Assembly (NCBI RefSeq): GCF_009793335.1
Contig: NZ_WING01000001.1
Coordinates: forward strand, 2,914,001 to 2,978,000
DNA: 64,000 nt
Source: Actinomadura sp. J1-007
Lineage (GTDB): Bacteria; Actinomycetota; Actinomycetes; Streptosporangiales; Streptosporangiaceae
Reading direction: 5' to 3'
Under the pieces are notes generated by a model that saw only the letters and a list, made by a program, of their open reading frames with translations, was not told the origin of the DNA and did no database searches. Shown piece by piece: positions 57,472 through 64,000 of this stretch. Each line of letters opens with the position of its first letter. The first letter of the stretch is position 1. A program made the position numbers and the translations under genes.

Positions 57472-57502
57472 AGAGGGCCGTCCGGCGGGCGGACGGCCCT
57501 CT
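57472..57502. terminator. 13-bp perfect stem terminator
   Basis: AGAGGGCCGTCCG-GCGGG-CGGACGGCCCTCT, with no mismatch and a five-base loop. It lies 100 bases after the stop of the glycine-betaine binding-protein gene on the minus strand and likely ends that operon. Confidence 0.85.
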
Positions 57503-57604
57503 GGCGCCTGCGCGTTCTCCGGAACGGCCCGGGAGGCCCGCAGGCTTCCAGGGACGTGGCGGGAACGGTCCCGGCCTGCCGACCGGGAGCGGGGGGACGC
57601 GGGA

Positions 57605-58489
57605 TCAGCCGGTGAGCTGCTTGGCCCAGTCCCCGTTGGCCTTCAGCCACTCGTCGACGGCCTGCTCGGGCTTGCCCTTGTACTTGTTCTCCATCAGGTC
57701 CTCCAGCGACCCGAGGTGCTGGTCGTCCATCTTGAACTTCTTCAGCCAGCCCGCGACGTCCGGCTGGTCGTCGCTGAAGCCCTTGCGCGCGACGGTGTTG
57801 ACGCCGTCCGGCTGGCCCATCGCGCCCTTCGGGTCCTGGAGGTCCCGGATCGGGAACTTGCTGTAGGCCCAGTGCGGGCGCCACAGGGTGACGATGATGT
57901 CCTTCTTGGCGTCGGTCGCCTTCTTCAGCTCGGTGAGCATCGCCGGCGTCGAGGACGTGGTGACCTCGAACTCGCCCTTCAGGCCGTACGCGGGGATCAT
58001 CTTCTCGCTGGAGACCCGGTAGAGGCCGGAGCTCTTCTCGATGCCGATGATCTTGCCGCCGTACTGGGAGCCCTTGCCCTTGAGGTCGTCCAGCGTCTTC
58101 AGCGGCGAGTAGTTAGGGACCGCGATGGTCAGCGGCGCCTTGTCGTACCAGACGCCGATCTTCTCCAGCTTCTTGCCGTACTGCTTCCAGTAGTCCTCGT
58201 GGGTGCCGGGCAGCCACGAGTCCAGGAACAGGTCCACGTCGCCCCGGGCCATGCCGGTGTAGAGCGGGCCGGTGTCGAGGGTCTTCACGTCGACCGTGTA
58301 GCCCTTGTCGGTCAGCAGCTTCTTCCACAGGGCGGTGGCGGCCTCGCCCTCGGCCCAGCCGGAGACCACGCCGATGGTGAGCTTCTTGCTGCCCTTCTTG
58401 TCGTCGTCGCCGCTGCCGCAGGCCGCTGCGGAAAGGCCGAGCGACAGGGTCACGGCGGCGACGGCCACCGTTTTCACAGACATGCGCAT
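57605..58489 (-). CDS. Glycine-betaine ABC transporter substrate-binding lipoprotein
   Basis: 294 residues from ATG 58489. A lipoprotein signal ends at the lipobox LSAAAC (near residue 24). The OpuAC domain follows: KLTIGVVSGWAEGEAATALWKKLL, DVDLFLDSWLPGTHEDYWKQYG, VWYDKAPLTIAVPNY and VTLWRPHWAYSKFPI. The Trp residues fit the aromatic cage for quaternary ammonium ligands. It is third in the order ATPase, permease, binding protein. The importer likely serves osmoprotection (inference). Confidence 0.94.
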   Translation of the reverse strand: MRMSVKTVAVAAVTLSLGLSAAACGSGDDDKKGSKKLTIGVVSGWAEGEAATALWKKLLTDKGYTVDVKTLDTGPLYTGMARGDVDLFLDSWLPGTHEDYWKQYGKKLEKIGVWYDKAPLTIAVPNYSPLKTLDDLKGKGSQYGGKIIGIEKSSGLYRVSSEKMIPAYGLKGEFEVTTSSTPAMLTELKKATDAKKDIIVTLWRPHWAYSKFPIRDLQDPKGAMGQPDGVNTVARKGFSDDQPDVAGWLKKFKMDDQHLGSLEDLMENKYKGKPEQAVDEWLKANGDWAKQLTG

Positions 58490-58705
58490 GCTCGCGTACG
58501 TTCCTTCCTTGTCTTGCGTGAATTCGGCGGGCCGGGCCACGAATGGGCCCGGCGCGCCGCGGGGAACGACCCGGGAGAGGCCGAGCGCACCGATTTCTCT
58601 AAACCGTTCGGATGGCGCCGTTCGTTCGGAACGCCGCCTCCGGAACGGCACGGCGCCGATTCCCTCGTGGCGGATCGGCGCGTTCGCGCTGGGCCGGGCG
58701 GGCCG

Positions 58706-59665
58706 TCAGCCCCCGGTCTTGACGGGAGTCTTGTCGGCGGGCTGCGCGTCGACGGCGGGCCTGCCCGCCGTCCGCGTCGCGCCGGACCCGGAGAACAGGC
58801 TCTTCACCTGCTGGAATCCCGACGGGCTGCCGTTGCCGAACGAGCCCGTCAGCCGGTCCAGGAAGATCGCCAGGATGACGACGGCGACGCCGCCCTCGAA
58901 GCCCTTCGGCACGTCCACCCGCTGGATGCCCTCCAGCACCTCGCCGCCGAGCGCCTCCGCGCCGGCCATGCTCGCGATCACCACCATCGACAGCGACAGC
59001 ATGATGAGCTGGTTGACCCCCGCCATGATCGTCGGCATGGCGAGCGGGATCTGGATCCGGGTCAGGATCCGGCCGGGCGGGGTGCCGAACGCCTCGCCGG
59101 CCTCCACCATCTCCTTGTCCACGCCGCGGATGCCGAGCTCGGTGAGCCGGACGCCCGGGGGGAGCGAGAAGATGATCGTCGCCACCACGCCCGGCACCAC
59201 GCCGACCCCGAAGAAGAACACCGCCGGGATCAGGTACACGAACGCGGGCATCGTCTGCATCAGGTCGAGGACGGGGCGCACGATCCGGCTGACCACCTCG
59301 CTGCGCGCCGCCGCGATCCCGATCGGGATCGACAGCACCACCGCCACCACGCCCGCGACCAGGACCATCGCGAGGGTCTCCATGGTCGGTTCCCACAGCT
59401 CGATGTTGTCGATCAGCCCGAAGCCGAGCAGCGCGAACACCGCGAGCTTCCAGCCGCTCAGCAGCAGCGCGATCACCACGAAGATCGCGATCATCACGAA
59501 CGGGTGGGGCGCGTTCAGCACGTCCGCCAGCCAGTCCACGGTCGACTGGACCGCGGAGGTGATCGCGTCGAAGAGCGGGCCCAGGTTCTCGGTCGCCCAG
59601 TCGACCAGGTCGGAGAACCAGTCGCCGATCGGGATCCGGCCCGCGGCCACCACCTCAGTCGTCAA
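58706..59665 (-). CDS. Glycine-betaine ABC transporter permease
   Basis: 319 residues from TTG 59665 (GGAGGG eight bases upstream). The start overlaps the ATPase gene stop by 11 bases. Six or seven membrane helices are evident (for example FVMIAIFVVIALLLSGWKLAVFALL and TLAMVLVAGVVAVVLSIPIGI). The BPD permease motif is EAGEAFGTPPGRILTRIQIPLAMPTIMAGVNQ, the EAA loop. The C-terminal tail (about 40 residues) is hydrophilic and unusual in length. It forms the channel with the adjacent ATPase. Confidence 0.93.
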   Translation of the reverse strand: MTTEVVAAGRIPIGDWFSDLVDWATENLGPLFDAITSAVQSTVDWLADVLNAPHPFVMIAIFVVIALLLSGWKLAVFALLGFGLIDNIELWEPTMETLAMVLVAGVVAVVLSIPIGIAAARSEVVSRIVRPVLDLMQTMPAFVYLIPAVFFFGVGVVPGVVATIIFSLPPGVRLTELGIRGVDKEMVEAGEAFGTPPGRILTRIQIPLAMPTIMAGVNQLIMLSLSMVVIASMAGAEALGGEVLEGIQRVDVPKGFEGGVAVVILAIFLDRLTGSFGNGSPSGFQQVKSLFSGSGATRTAGRPAVDAQPADKTPVKTGG

Positions 59666-60923
59666 CGGCGCTGCCCTCCTTCGTCAGTTCGAGCGGCGGG
59701 GCGTCGACCGCCGACGGGTCTTCCAGCAGCTCGCCCACATGGGCGTTGATCGCGCCGAGCGCGGCCAGCAGCGTGACCCGGGGGATCACGCCGAGCAGCG
59801 GCCCGTCCTCCTCGGCGACCGGGACCGGCAGATCGCTCTCGGCGCTCCGGGCGAACAGATCGGCCACGGGGGTGTCCGGCGTCACCGGCTCCGGTCCCTC
59901 GGGGTCGATCAGCCCGTCCAGCGACTGCACGCCGTCGTTCACGGCGTCGGCGACCACCGCGGCGGTCACCTTGCCGAGCAGCCTGCGATCCCGGTCCACC
60001 ACGAACGCCGCGCTGGTCTGGTGCTCGCGCATCGTGCGCAGGGCCGTCCGGGGTCCGGTGCCCGCCGGCACCGTGACCAGCGGCTTCTCCATCACCGACG
60101 CCGCCGTCAGCACTCTGGTACGGTCCACGTCCGCCACGAACTGCGCGACGTAGTCGTTCGCCGGGTCCGTGAGGATCTCCTCGGCGGTGCCGATCTGCAC
60201 GATCCGCCCGTCCCGCATGACGGCGATGCGGTCGCCGATGCGCATGGCCTCGTTCAGGTCGTGGGTGATGAACACGATCGTGCGGTTCAGCCGCCGCTGG
60301 AGCTCCAGCAGCAGGTCCTGGACCTCGCGCCTGATCAGCGGGTCGAGGGCGCTGAACGCCTCGTCCATCAAAATGATGTCGGTGCCCGCGGCGAGCGCCC
60401 TCGCGAGCCCGACGCGCTGCTGCATACCGCCCGACAACTGCCCCGGTACCTTGTCCTCCCAGCCTTCGAGGCCGACCAGACTCAGGAACTCACGGGCCTT
60501 GTTCTCTCGTTCCTCCTTGGCGACACCGCGGACCTCCAGGCCGTATGCGGCGTTGGCCAGCACGGTGCGATGGGGAAAGAGGGCGAAGTGCTGGAAGACC
60601 ATGCTGACCTTGTTCTGCCGCAAGGCGCGCAGCGCCTTCGGCGGCAGCTTGGCGACGTCCTGCCCGTCGATCTCGACGGTGCCCGACGTCACCTCCAGCA
60701 GGCCGTTCAACGTACGGATCAAAGTGGACTTCCCGGAGCCCGAAAGCCCCATGACCACGAAGATCTCACCCTGCTCGACCTCGAAGCTCGCGTCCACCAC
60801 GGCGGGGGTGACGCCGAGGGCGCGGATCTCCTCCAGATCGGCACCGGCCTTGAGTTTTCGTTGCGCTTCGGCCGTCTTACGGCCGAACAGCTTGGTGACG
60901 CTTTCCGCGCGGAGTATGGACAC
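59655..60923 (-). CDS. Glycine-betaine ABC transporter ATPase with CBS domains
   Basis: About 422 residues. GTG 60923 follows AAAGGAG by three bases and matches the family N-terminus (VSILRAESVTKLFG); GTG 60950 is nine codons earlier. Walker A is GLSGSGKST, the signature LSGGMQQR, and Walker B ILMDEAFSALD. Two CBS domains follow (TSAAFVVDRDRRLLGKVTAA and ESDLPVPVAEEDGPLLGVIPR), which in OpuA-type ATPases sense ionic strength or nucleotides. It is the first gene of the importer operon. The terminal 15 residues are acidic. Confidence 0.94.
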   Translation of the reverse strand: MSILRAESVTKLFGRKTAEAQRKLKAGADLEEIRALGVTPAVVDASFEVEQGEIFVVMGLSGSGKSTLIRTLNGLLEVTSGTVEIDGQDVAKLPPKALRALRQNKVSMVFQHFALFPHRTVLANAAYGLEVRGVAKEERENKAREFLSLVGLEGWEDKVPGQLSGGMQQRVGLARALAAGTDIILMDEAFSALDPLIRREVQDLLLELQRRLNRTIVFITHDLNEAMRIGDRIAVMRDGRIVQIGTAEEILTDPANDYVAQFVADVDRTRVLTAASVMEKPLVTVPAGTGPRTALRTMREHQTSAAFVVDRDRRLLGKVTAAVVADAVNDGVQSLDGLIDPEGPEPVTPDTPVADLFARSAESDLPVPVAEEDGPLLGVIPRVTLLAALGAINAHVGELLEDPSAVDAPPLELTKEGSAVDD

Positions 60924-61123
60924 GATCTCCTTTCGTGTTTCCACGGGCACCCCCAGCGGATGCCACCCCCGGCGGGTCCCGGGGGCGCGCGGAAACTTCT
61001 GAGCGCGCTTATCCGTGCACGGCGTCCGATCTCAGGCGAACAATCTGTCAACCGGACGCCAACGCTATGCGTCGACCGAAACTACCCGTCCTGAGAAGAT
61101 GTTTCATCTTTTGGTGATCTGCG

Positions 61124-61699
61124 TCACACTTTCGTACGGTGGAAGTTGAGATAGGACCGCGACGGCGTGGGCCCCCGCTGGTCCTGGTACCGCGACCCGT
61201 ACCGTTCGGACCCGTACGGGTACTCCGCCGGGGAGCTCGTCCGAAACAGGCACATCTGCCCGATCTTCATGCCGGGCCACAGCTTGATCGGCAGCGTCGC
61301 CACGTTCGACAGCTCCAGCGTCACGTGACCGTTGAACCCCGGATCGATCCACCCGGCCGTCGAGTGCGTCAGCAGCCCGAGCCGCCCGAGCGAGCTCTTC
61401 CCCTCCAGCCGCGCCGCCAGATCGTCCGGCAGCCCGAACACCTCGTACGTCGAGGCCAGCACGAACTCACCCGGATGCAGCACGAACGCCTCCTCGGCGT
61501 CCACCTCCACCACCCGCGTCAGATCCCTCTGCTCGACCGCCGGGTCGATGTGCGGGTACTTGTGGTTCTCGAAGACCCGGAAGTACCGGTCCAGCCTCAC
61601 GTCCACACTGGACGGCTGGACCATCGCCGGCTCGTACGGGTCGATCCTCACCCGCCCGGAGTCGAGCTCGGTCTTGATGTCGCGATCGGAGAGCAGCAC
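61124..61699 (-). CDS. dcd: dCTP deaminase
   Basis: 191 residues from GTG 61699, exactly the usual length. [22 protein letters not shown] is the family N-terminus. The catalytic region includes [36 protein letters not shown] and a C-terminal [15 protein letters not shown] lid. In mycobacteria this type makes dUMP directly from dCTP (bifunctional). Here the same lid is present, so bifunctional activity is likely but not proved. The upstream longer frame is low-complexity and was rejected. Confidence 0.96.
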   Translation of the reverse strand: MLLSDRDIKTELDSGRVRIDPYEPAMVQPSSVDVRLDRYFRVFENHKYPHIDPAVEQRDLTRVVEVDAEEAFVLHPGEFVLASTYEVFGLPDDLAARLEGKSSLGRLGLLTHSTAGWIDPGFNGHVTLELSNVATLPIKLWPGMKIGQMCLFRTSSPAEYPYGSERYGSRYQDQRGPTPSRSYLNFHRTKV

Positions 61700-61809
61700 G
61701 TCAGAAAAGCTACCGCCCCCACCCCCCACCACGCGCCCAGCGACCCCCGTCTCACCGCCCCCCGCTTTCCGGTACGATATCCGAGCAGCGGCGGCCACCC
61801 ACCGCCCAC

Positions 61810-61880
61810 GCGGGTGTAGTTCAATGGTAGAACTTCAGCTTCCCAAGCTGACAGCGCGGGTTCGATTCCCGTCACCCGCT
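61810..61880 (+). tRNA. tRNA-Gly (anticodon CCC)
   Basis: 71 nucleotides. The acceptor stem GCGGGTG / CACCCGC is perfect. The D arm is GTTC-AATGGTA-GAAC. The anticodon stem CAGC/GCTG encloses TTCCCAA, giving anticodon CCC. The T arm is CGGG-TTCGATT-CCCG. The discriminator base is T, and CCA is not encoded. A decayed integrase gene starts 91 bases after the 3' end on the opposite strand. Confidence 0.95.
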
Positions 61881-61888
61881 CCGCACCA

Positions 61889-61928
61889 AAGGCCCAGGCC
61901 AGGGACATGATCCCCGATCCTGGGCCTT
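61889..61928. terminator. Hairpin after tRNA-Gly
   Basis: Stem AAGGCCCAGG (61889-61898) / CCTGGGCCTT (61919-61928) with a 20-base loop, then GATCGTTTT. It may end tRNA transcription. Confidence 0.7.
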
Positions 61929-61952
61929 GATCGTTTTCACCGTCGTCATCGA

Positions 61953-61974
61953 CGGGCCATTAGCGGGCCATTAG
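61953..61974. repeat. 11-bp tandem repeat over the integrase stop
   Basis: CGGGCCATTAG occurs twice in tandem (61953-61963 and 61964-61974). The second copy contains the integrase stop codon. It may be an integrase arm-type site or an attachment-site footprint (inference). Confidence 0.6.
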
Positions 61975-63145
61975 GCCACCGGCACCAGCGCCCCGGCCGC
62001 GCCGCCGTCCTCGTCGTCGTCTTGGTCGCGTTCCGCCCGGACGAGCGCATCAAGGCCATCGGCGATGACGCGATCACCCTTGGCCGACCTGTGTTGGTAG
62101 CGCAGCGCCGCCCGCTCGTTGTCATGGCCCATGCGCGCCATCAGGTTCTTGGTCGAGACGCCCATGTCGGCCGCGAGCTGGTTGCCGGTGTGCCGAAGGT
62201 CATGGAGATGCAGGTTCAGGACCCCGAGCGCTCTCACGACGTGCGTCCAGGTGGTGACCTTGTTGAACCCGCTACGGCGAAGCGGCCCGCCCTTGAGTCC
62301 GGTGAAGACCAGGGCGTTCGCTTCCTTCTTCGTGTACTTGTTCAGGTGCGCCGTCAGGTGCGGGACGATCGCCGCCGGGATGGTGACGGTACGAACCCCC
62401 GCCTGAGACTTGGGCGGCCCAAGCAACATCTGACCGTTGGCCCGTTCGACGTAGGCGTGACGGACCCGGACAGTACGCGCGGTGAGATCGCGATGTCGCA
62501 GCGACGCAGCGCCGTGATCTCGCCCCAGCGAAGGCTTGCGAAGGTAGCCAGCAGGATGAACGCTCGAAGCCGTTCGTCCCGAATGACGTCGGCGTGCCCG
62601 TCCTCTGCCATCTTCCACAGCACCCGTTCGGCTTCCGCGCGAGTGGCGACAGTCCGCGGGGCGCGCCGCATGACGCGGTAGCGGAGCCGGTAATCACCGG
62701 AATCCAGCTTGAGGAAGTTGCCGACCGGCCGCACGCCGCCCCGTTCGGCCAGCTCGAAGACCTGGGCGACCGTGAGCGTAGGTCGCTCCTCTGCGTGCTC
62801 GGTGCCGGCCCCGCGCACCTGGCATGGGTTGCGGGAGAGAAGCTTGTCTTCCACGACCGCCGTCATGAGGACGGCTCGCAGCAGCCGGTACGCCTTGGCT
62901 CGCGATGTCGCCCCGACTCCGGCATTCGCCAACCTGGTCAGCCACTCCCGGATCATTGGCGTGCTGAGCTTGCCCAGATCCACGCCCCCAAGGTGCGGAG
63001 CGATGTGCTTGCGAAGCAGCCACGCGTACAGCTCGCGTGTGCGCGGCCGGAGCGTCTGCCGCTGCTCGATCCACAGTTCGGCGTAGGCCCCGAGCTTGAC
63101 CTTGGCCCGCTCAGGGATGGTCCATGACCCGGATGAGAACTCTCT
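61971..63145 (-). pseudogene. Decayed tyrosine-recombinase integrase
   Basis: The frame opens right after a TAG at 63148-63146 with REFSSGSWTIPERAKVKLGAY and has no start codon before GTG 62983, so the N-terminal arm-binding part is missing. The core-binding and first catalytic segments read on to LRWGEITALRRCDI. Near 62486-62495 the frame shifts by one base. The rest (ARTVRVRHAYVERANGQM, HDLRHTGNQLAADMGVSTKN, GHDNERAALRYQH) is in the next frame. The R, HxxR, H and Y catalytic residues all remain, but in two frames. It lies beside tRNA-Gly in the position typical of an integrative element. Confidence 0.85.
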
Positions 63146-63321
63146 CTACGTCTTCAAGGCGCCCCGCTGACGTGGAGTGCCGGGCGGCCGCGCCCGGCTC
63201 TGCGAGCCGGGCATGCGGCCTGTCCCGTCCGGTCCCGTCTCGCGCCGCCGTGCGCGCCTGCCCCGCGCAACAGCCGGAGCACTCGGAGGCGAAAGCAACC
63301 AACACGGCCGCGGGTGCGGCG

Positions 63322-63972
63322 TCATCCGGCTCGTCCTGCTTCGCCGCGTCGTGCGCGAGAGAGTAGGCCCAGCGCCAGTATGGTCTGCCAGGACCATGCC
63401 GTCGTTAGGGCAATCCGTTGGAACAATCCGGCCACGTCGCCCAATTCTCCTGTCTGACCGAAGGCAGCGCTGGAGACGAGCATGGTGACGGCGAAGCCAA
63501 CGCCGCTGAGGACGCAGTAGAGCCGCCATCGGGCTGAACCCTGGCGGGCGAATGCGAAGCATGCCGCGGTGAGCATGGCGAATCCGGTCAGTGAGACGTA
63601 GTCGTGCAGGGCGCCATGCGTGGTGGCGCTTGGAATCCGGTCGGGGGTCCCGGCCGGGTAGCCCCCGACCGGATCAGTCACGAAGATGCCCGCGCCGAGC
63701 AGTGCGGTTCCCCAAAGGCCGATCAAAAGCGGTTTCCAGGTCGAGCGCGTGGACACGTGGTGCACGCCCGCAGCGAACACGATTGTGAGCGCGGCAGCGA
63801 CAAAGAAGTTGAGGGTCTGCATCCAGCCGTACCTACCGAGAGCAAGTGAGCTGACGGGATGGCGCAGCGGGTCGTAACCCGCGCGAGTAGCGCCTTCGGT
63901 GAGGTAGGCGAGGGTGAAGAGGGGGCCCGCGATTGCTCCGCAGAGCAATGACACCCGTGTTCGGATCTCCAT
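63322..63972 (-). CDS. DUF998 membrane protein
   Basis: 216 residues from ATG 63972; an earlier in-frame TTG at 63993 lies in the operator. There are six membrane helices (VSLLCGAIAGPLFTLAYLTEG, LNFFVAAALTIVFAAGVHHV, LLIGLWGTALLGAGIFV and so on). RAGYDPLRHPVSSLALGRYGWMQ is the DUF998 signature. Function unknown; members often sit beside TetR or PadR regulators. A perfect operator-like palindrome just upstream suggests a repressor gene lies right of the window. Confidence 0.88.
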   Translation of the reverse strand: MEIRTRVSLLCGAIAGPLFTLAYLTEGATRAGYDPLRHPVSSLALGRYGWMQTLNFFVAAALTIVFAAGVHHVSTRSTWKPLLIGLWGTALLGAGIFVTDPVGGYPAGTPDRIPSATTHGALHDYVSLTGFAMLTAACFAFARQGSARWRLYCVLSGVGFAVTMLVSSAAFGQTGELGDVAGLFQRIALTTAWSWQTILALGLLSRARRGEAGRAG

Positions 63973-63974
63973 GA

Positions 63975-63992
63975 TGTCAACGTAGGTTGACA
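63975..63992. promoter_or_regulatory. TGTCAAC-N4-GTTGACA palindrome
   Basis: Perfect 7-bp arms, three bases upstream of the DUF998 start. Its regulator is not in the window. Confidence 0.7.
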
Positions 63993-64000
63993 ACGTAGCG

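Overview
The window is about 64 kb of very GC-rich DNA from a filamentous actinomycete. The evidence is heavy third-position G/C, many GTG starts, the HspR/HAIR heat-shock system, a DUF574-type SAM methyltransferase, an XRE/DUF5753 regulator, a PucR regulator and many MarR/TetR regulators. A Streptosporangiales or Actinomadura-like host is my inference. Nothing in the window fixes the genus. It reads as ordinary chromosome with accessory genes between housekeeping blocks, plus a decayed integrase beside a tRNA-Gly at the right end.

Layout. 1-9.3 kb: the 5' two thirds of polyphosphate kinase, a pentapeptide-repeat membrane protein, an STAS/MarR divergent pair, an L,D-transpeptidase lipoprotein with a secreted His/Gly-rich protein, and an anti-sigma-type ATPase. 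9.3-14.5 kb: tsaD and alaS diverge from overlapping promoters, followed by an unrecognised repeat-rich protein. 14.5-17.8 kb: a MerR regulator diverges from two SCP2-domain proteins and a PucR regulator, with a multi-half-site operator between. 17.9-26.8 kb: a Ser/Thr kinase, Nudix hydrolase, MarR/MFS efflux pair with a long dyad, MBL-fold protein, TetR/NmrA pair, and an ECF sigma factor with a DUF1579-like protein. 27-30.5 kb: a LysR, tartrate/malate dehydrogenase and DctA set for C4 acids. 31-36.3 kb: AraC, cupin, aldo/keto reductase and a KDG kinase/KDPG aldolase/SMP-30 sugar-acid operon. 36.4-39.3 kb: DUF2267, HEAT-like and XRE proteins. 39.4-46.4 kb: the dnaK-grpE-dnaJ-hspR-clpB heat-shock operon under one HAIR element. 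46.6-52 kb: a sigma-factor remnant, TetR/MFS efflux, and divergent 3-hydroxyacyl-CoA dehydrogenase and thiolase. 52-57.4 kb: two small coupled proteins, a membrane Fe-S oxidoreductase, a ZIP transporter and a methyltransferase. 57.6-61.7 kb: a glycine-betaine ABC importer and dcd. 61.8-64 kb: tRNA-Gly, decayed integrase and a DUF998 membrane protein.

Two things stand out. First, four genes (SMP-30, dnaJ, a small hypothetical protein and the ZIP transporter) are each split by one frameshift that a single added G or C repairs. Three of the four lie at runs of exactly five C/G. Because one is dnaJ inside an otherwise perfect heat-shock operon, homopolymer undercalls in the assembly are the leading explanation. 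Second, many regulator/target pairs carry clear palindromes in their shared intergenic regions, so much of the local regulation can be read from sequence.

I found no CRISPR array, secondary-metabolite cluster or recognisable defence island. The least explained pieces are the stand-alone tsaD/alaS pair with its following gene, the MerR-SCP2-SCP2-PucR module, and a structured leader before the L,D-transpeptidase.
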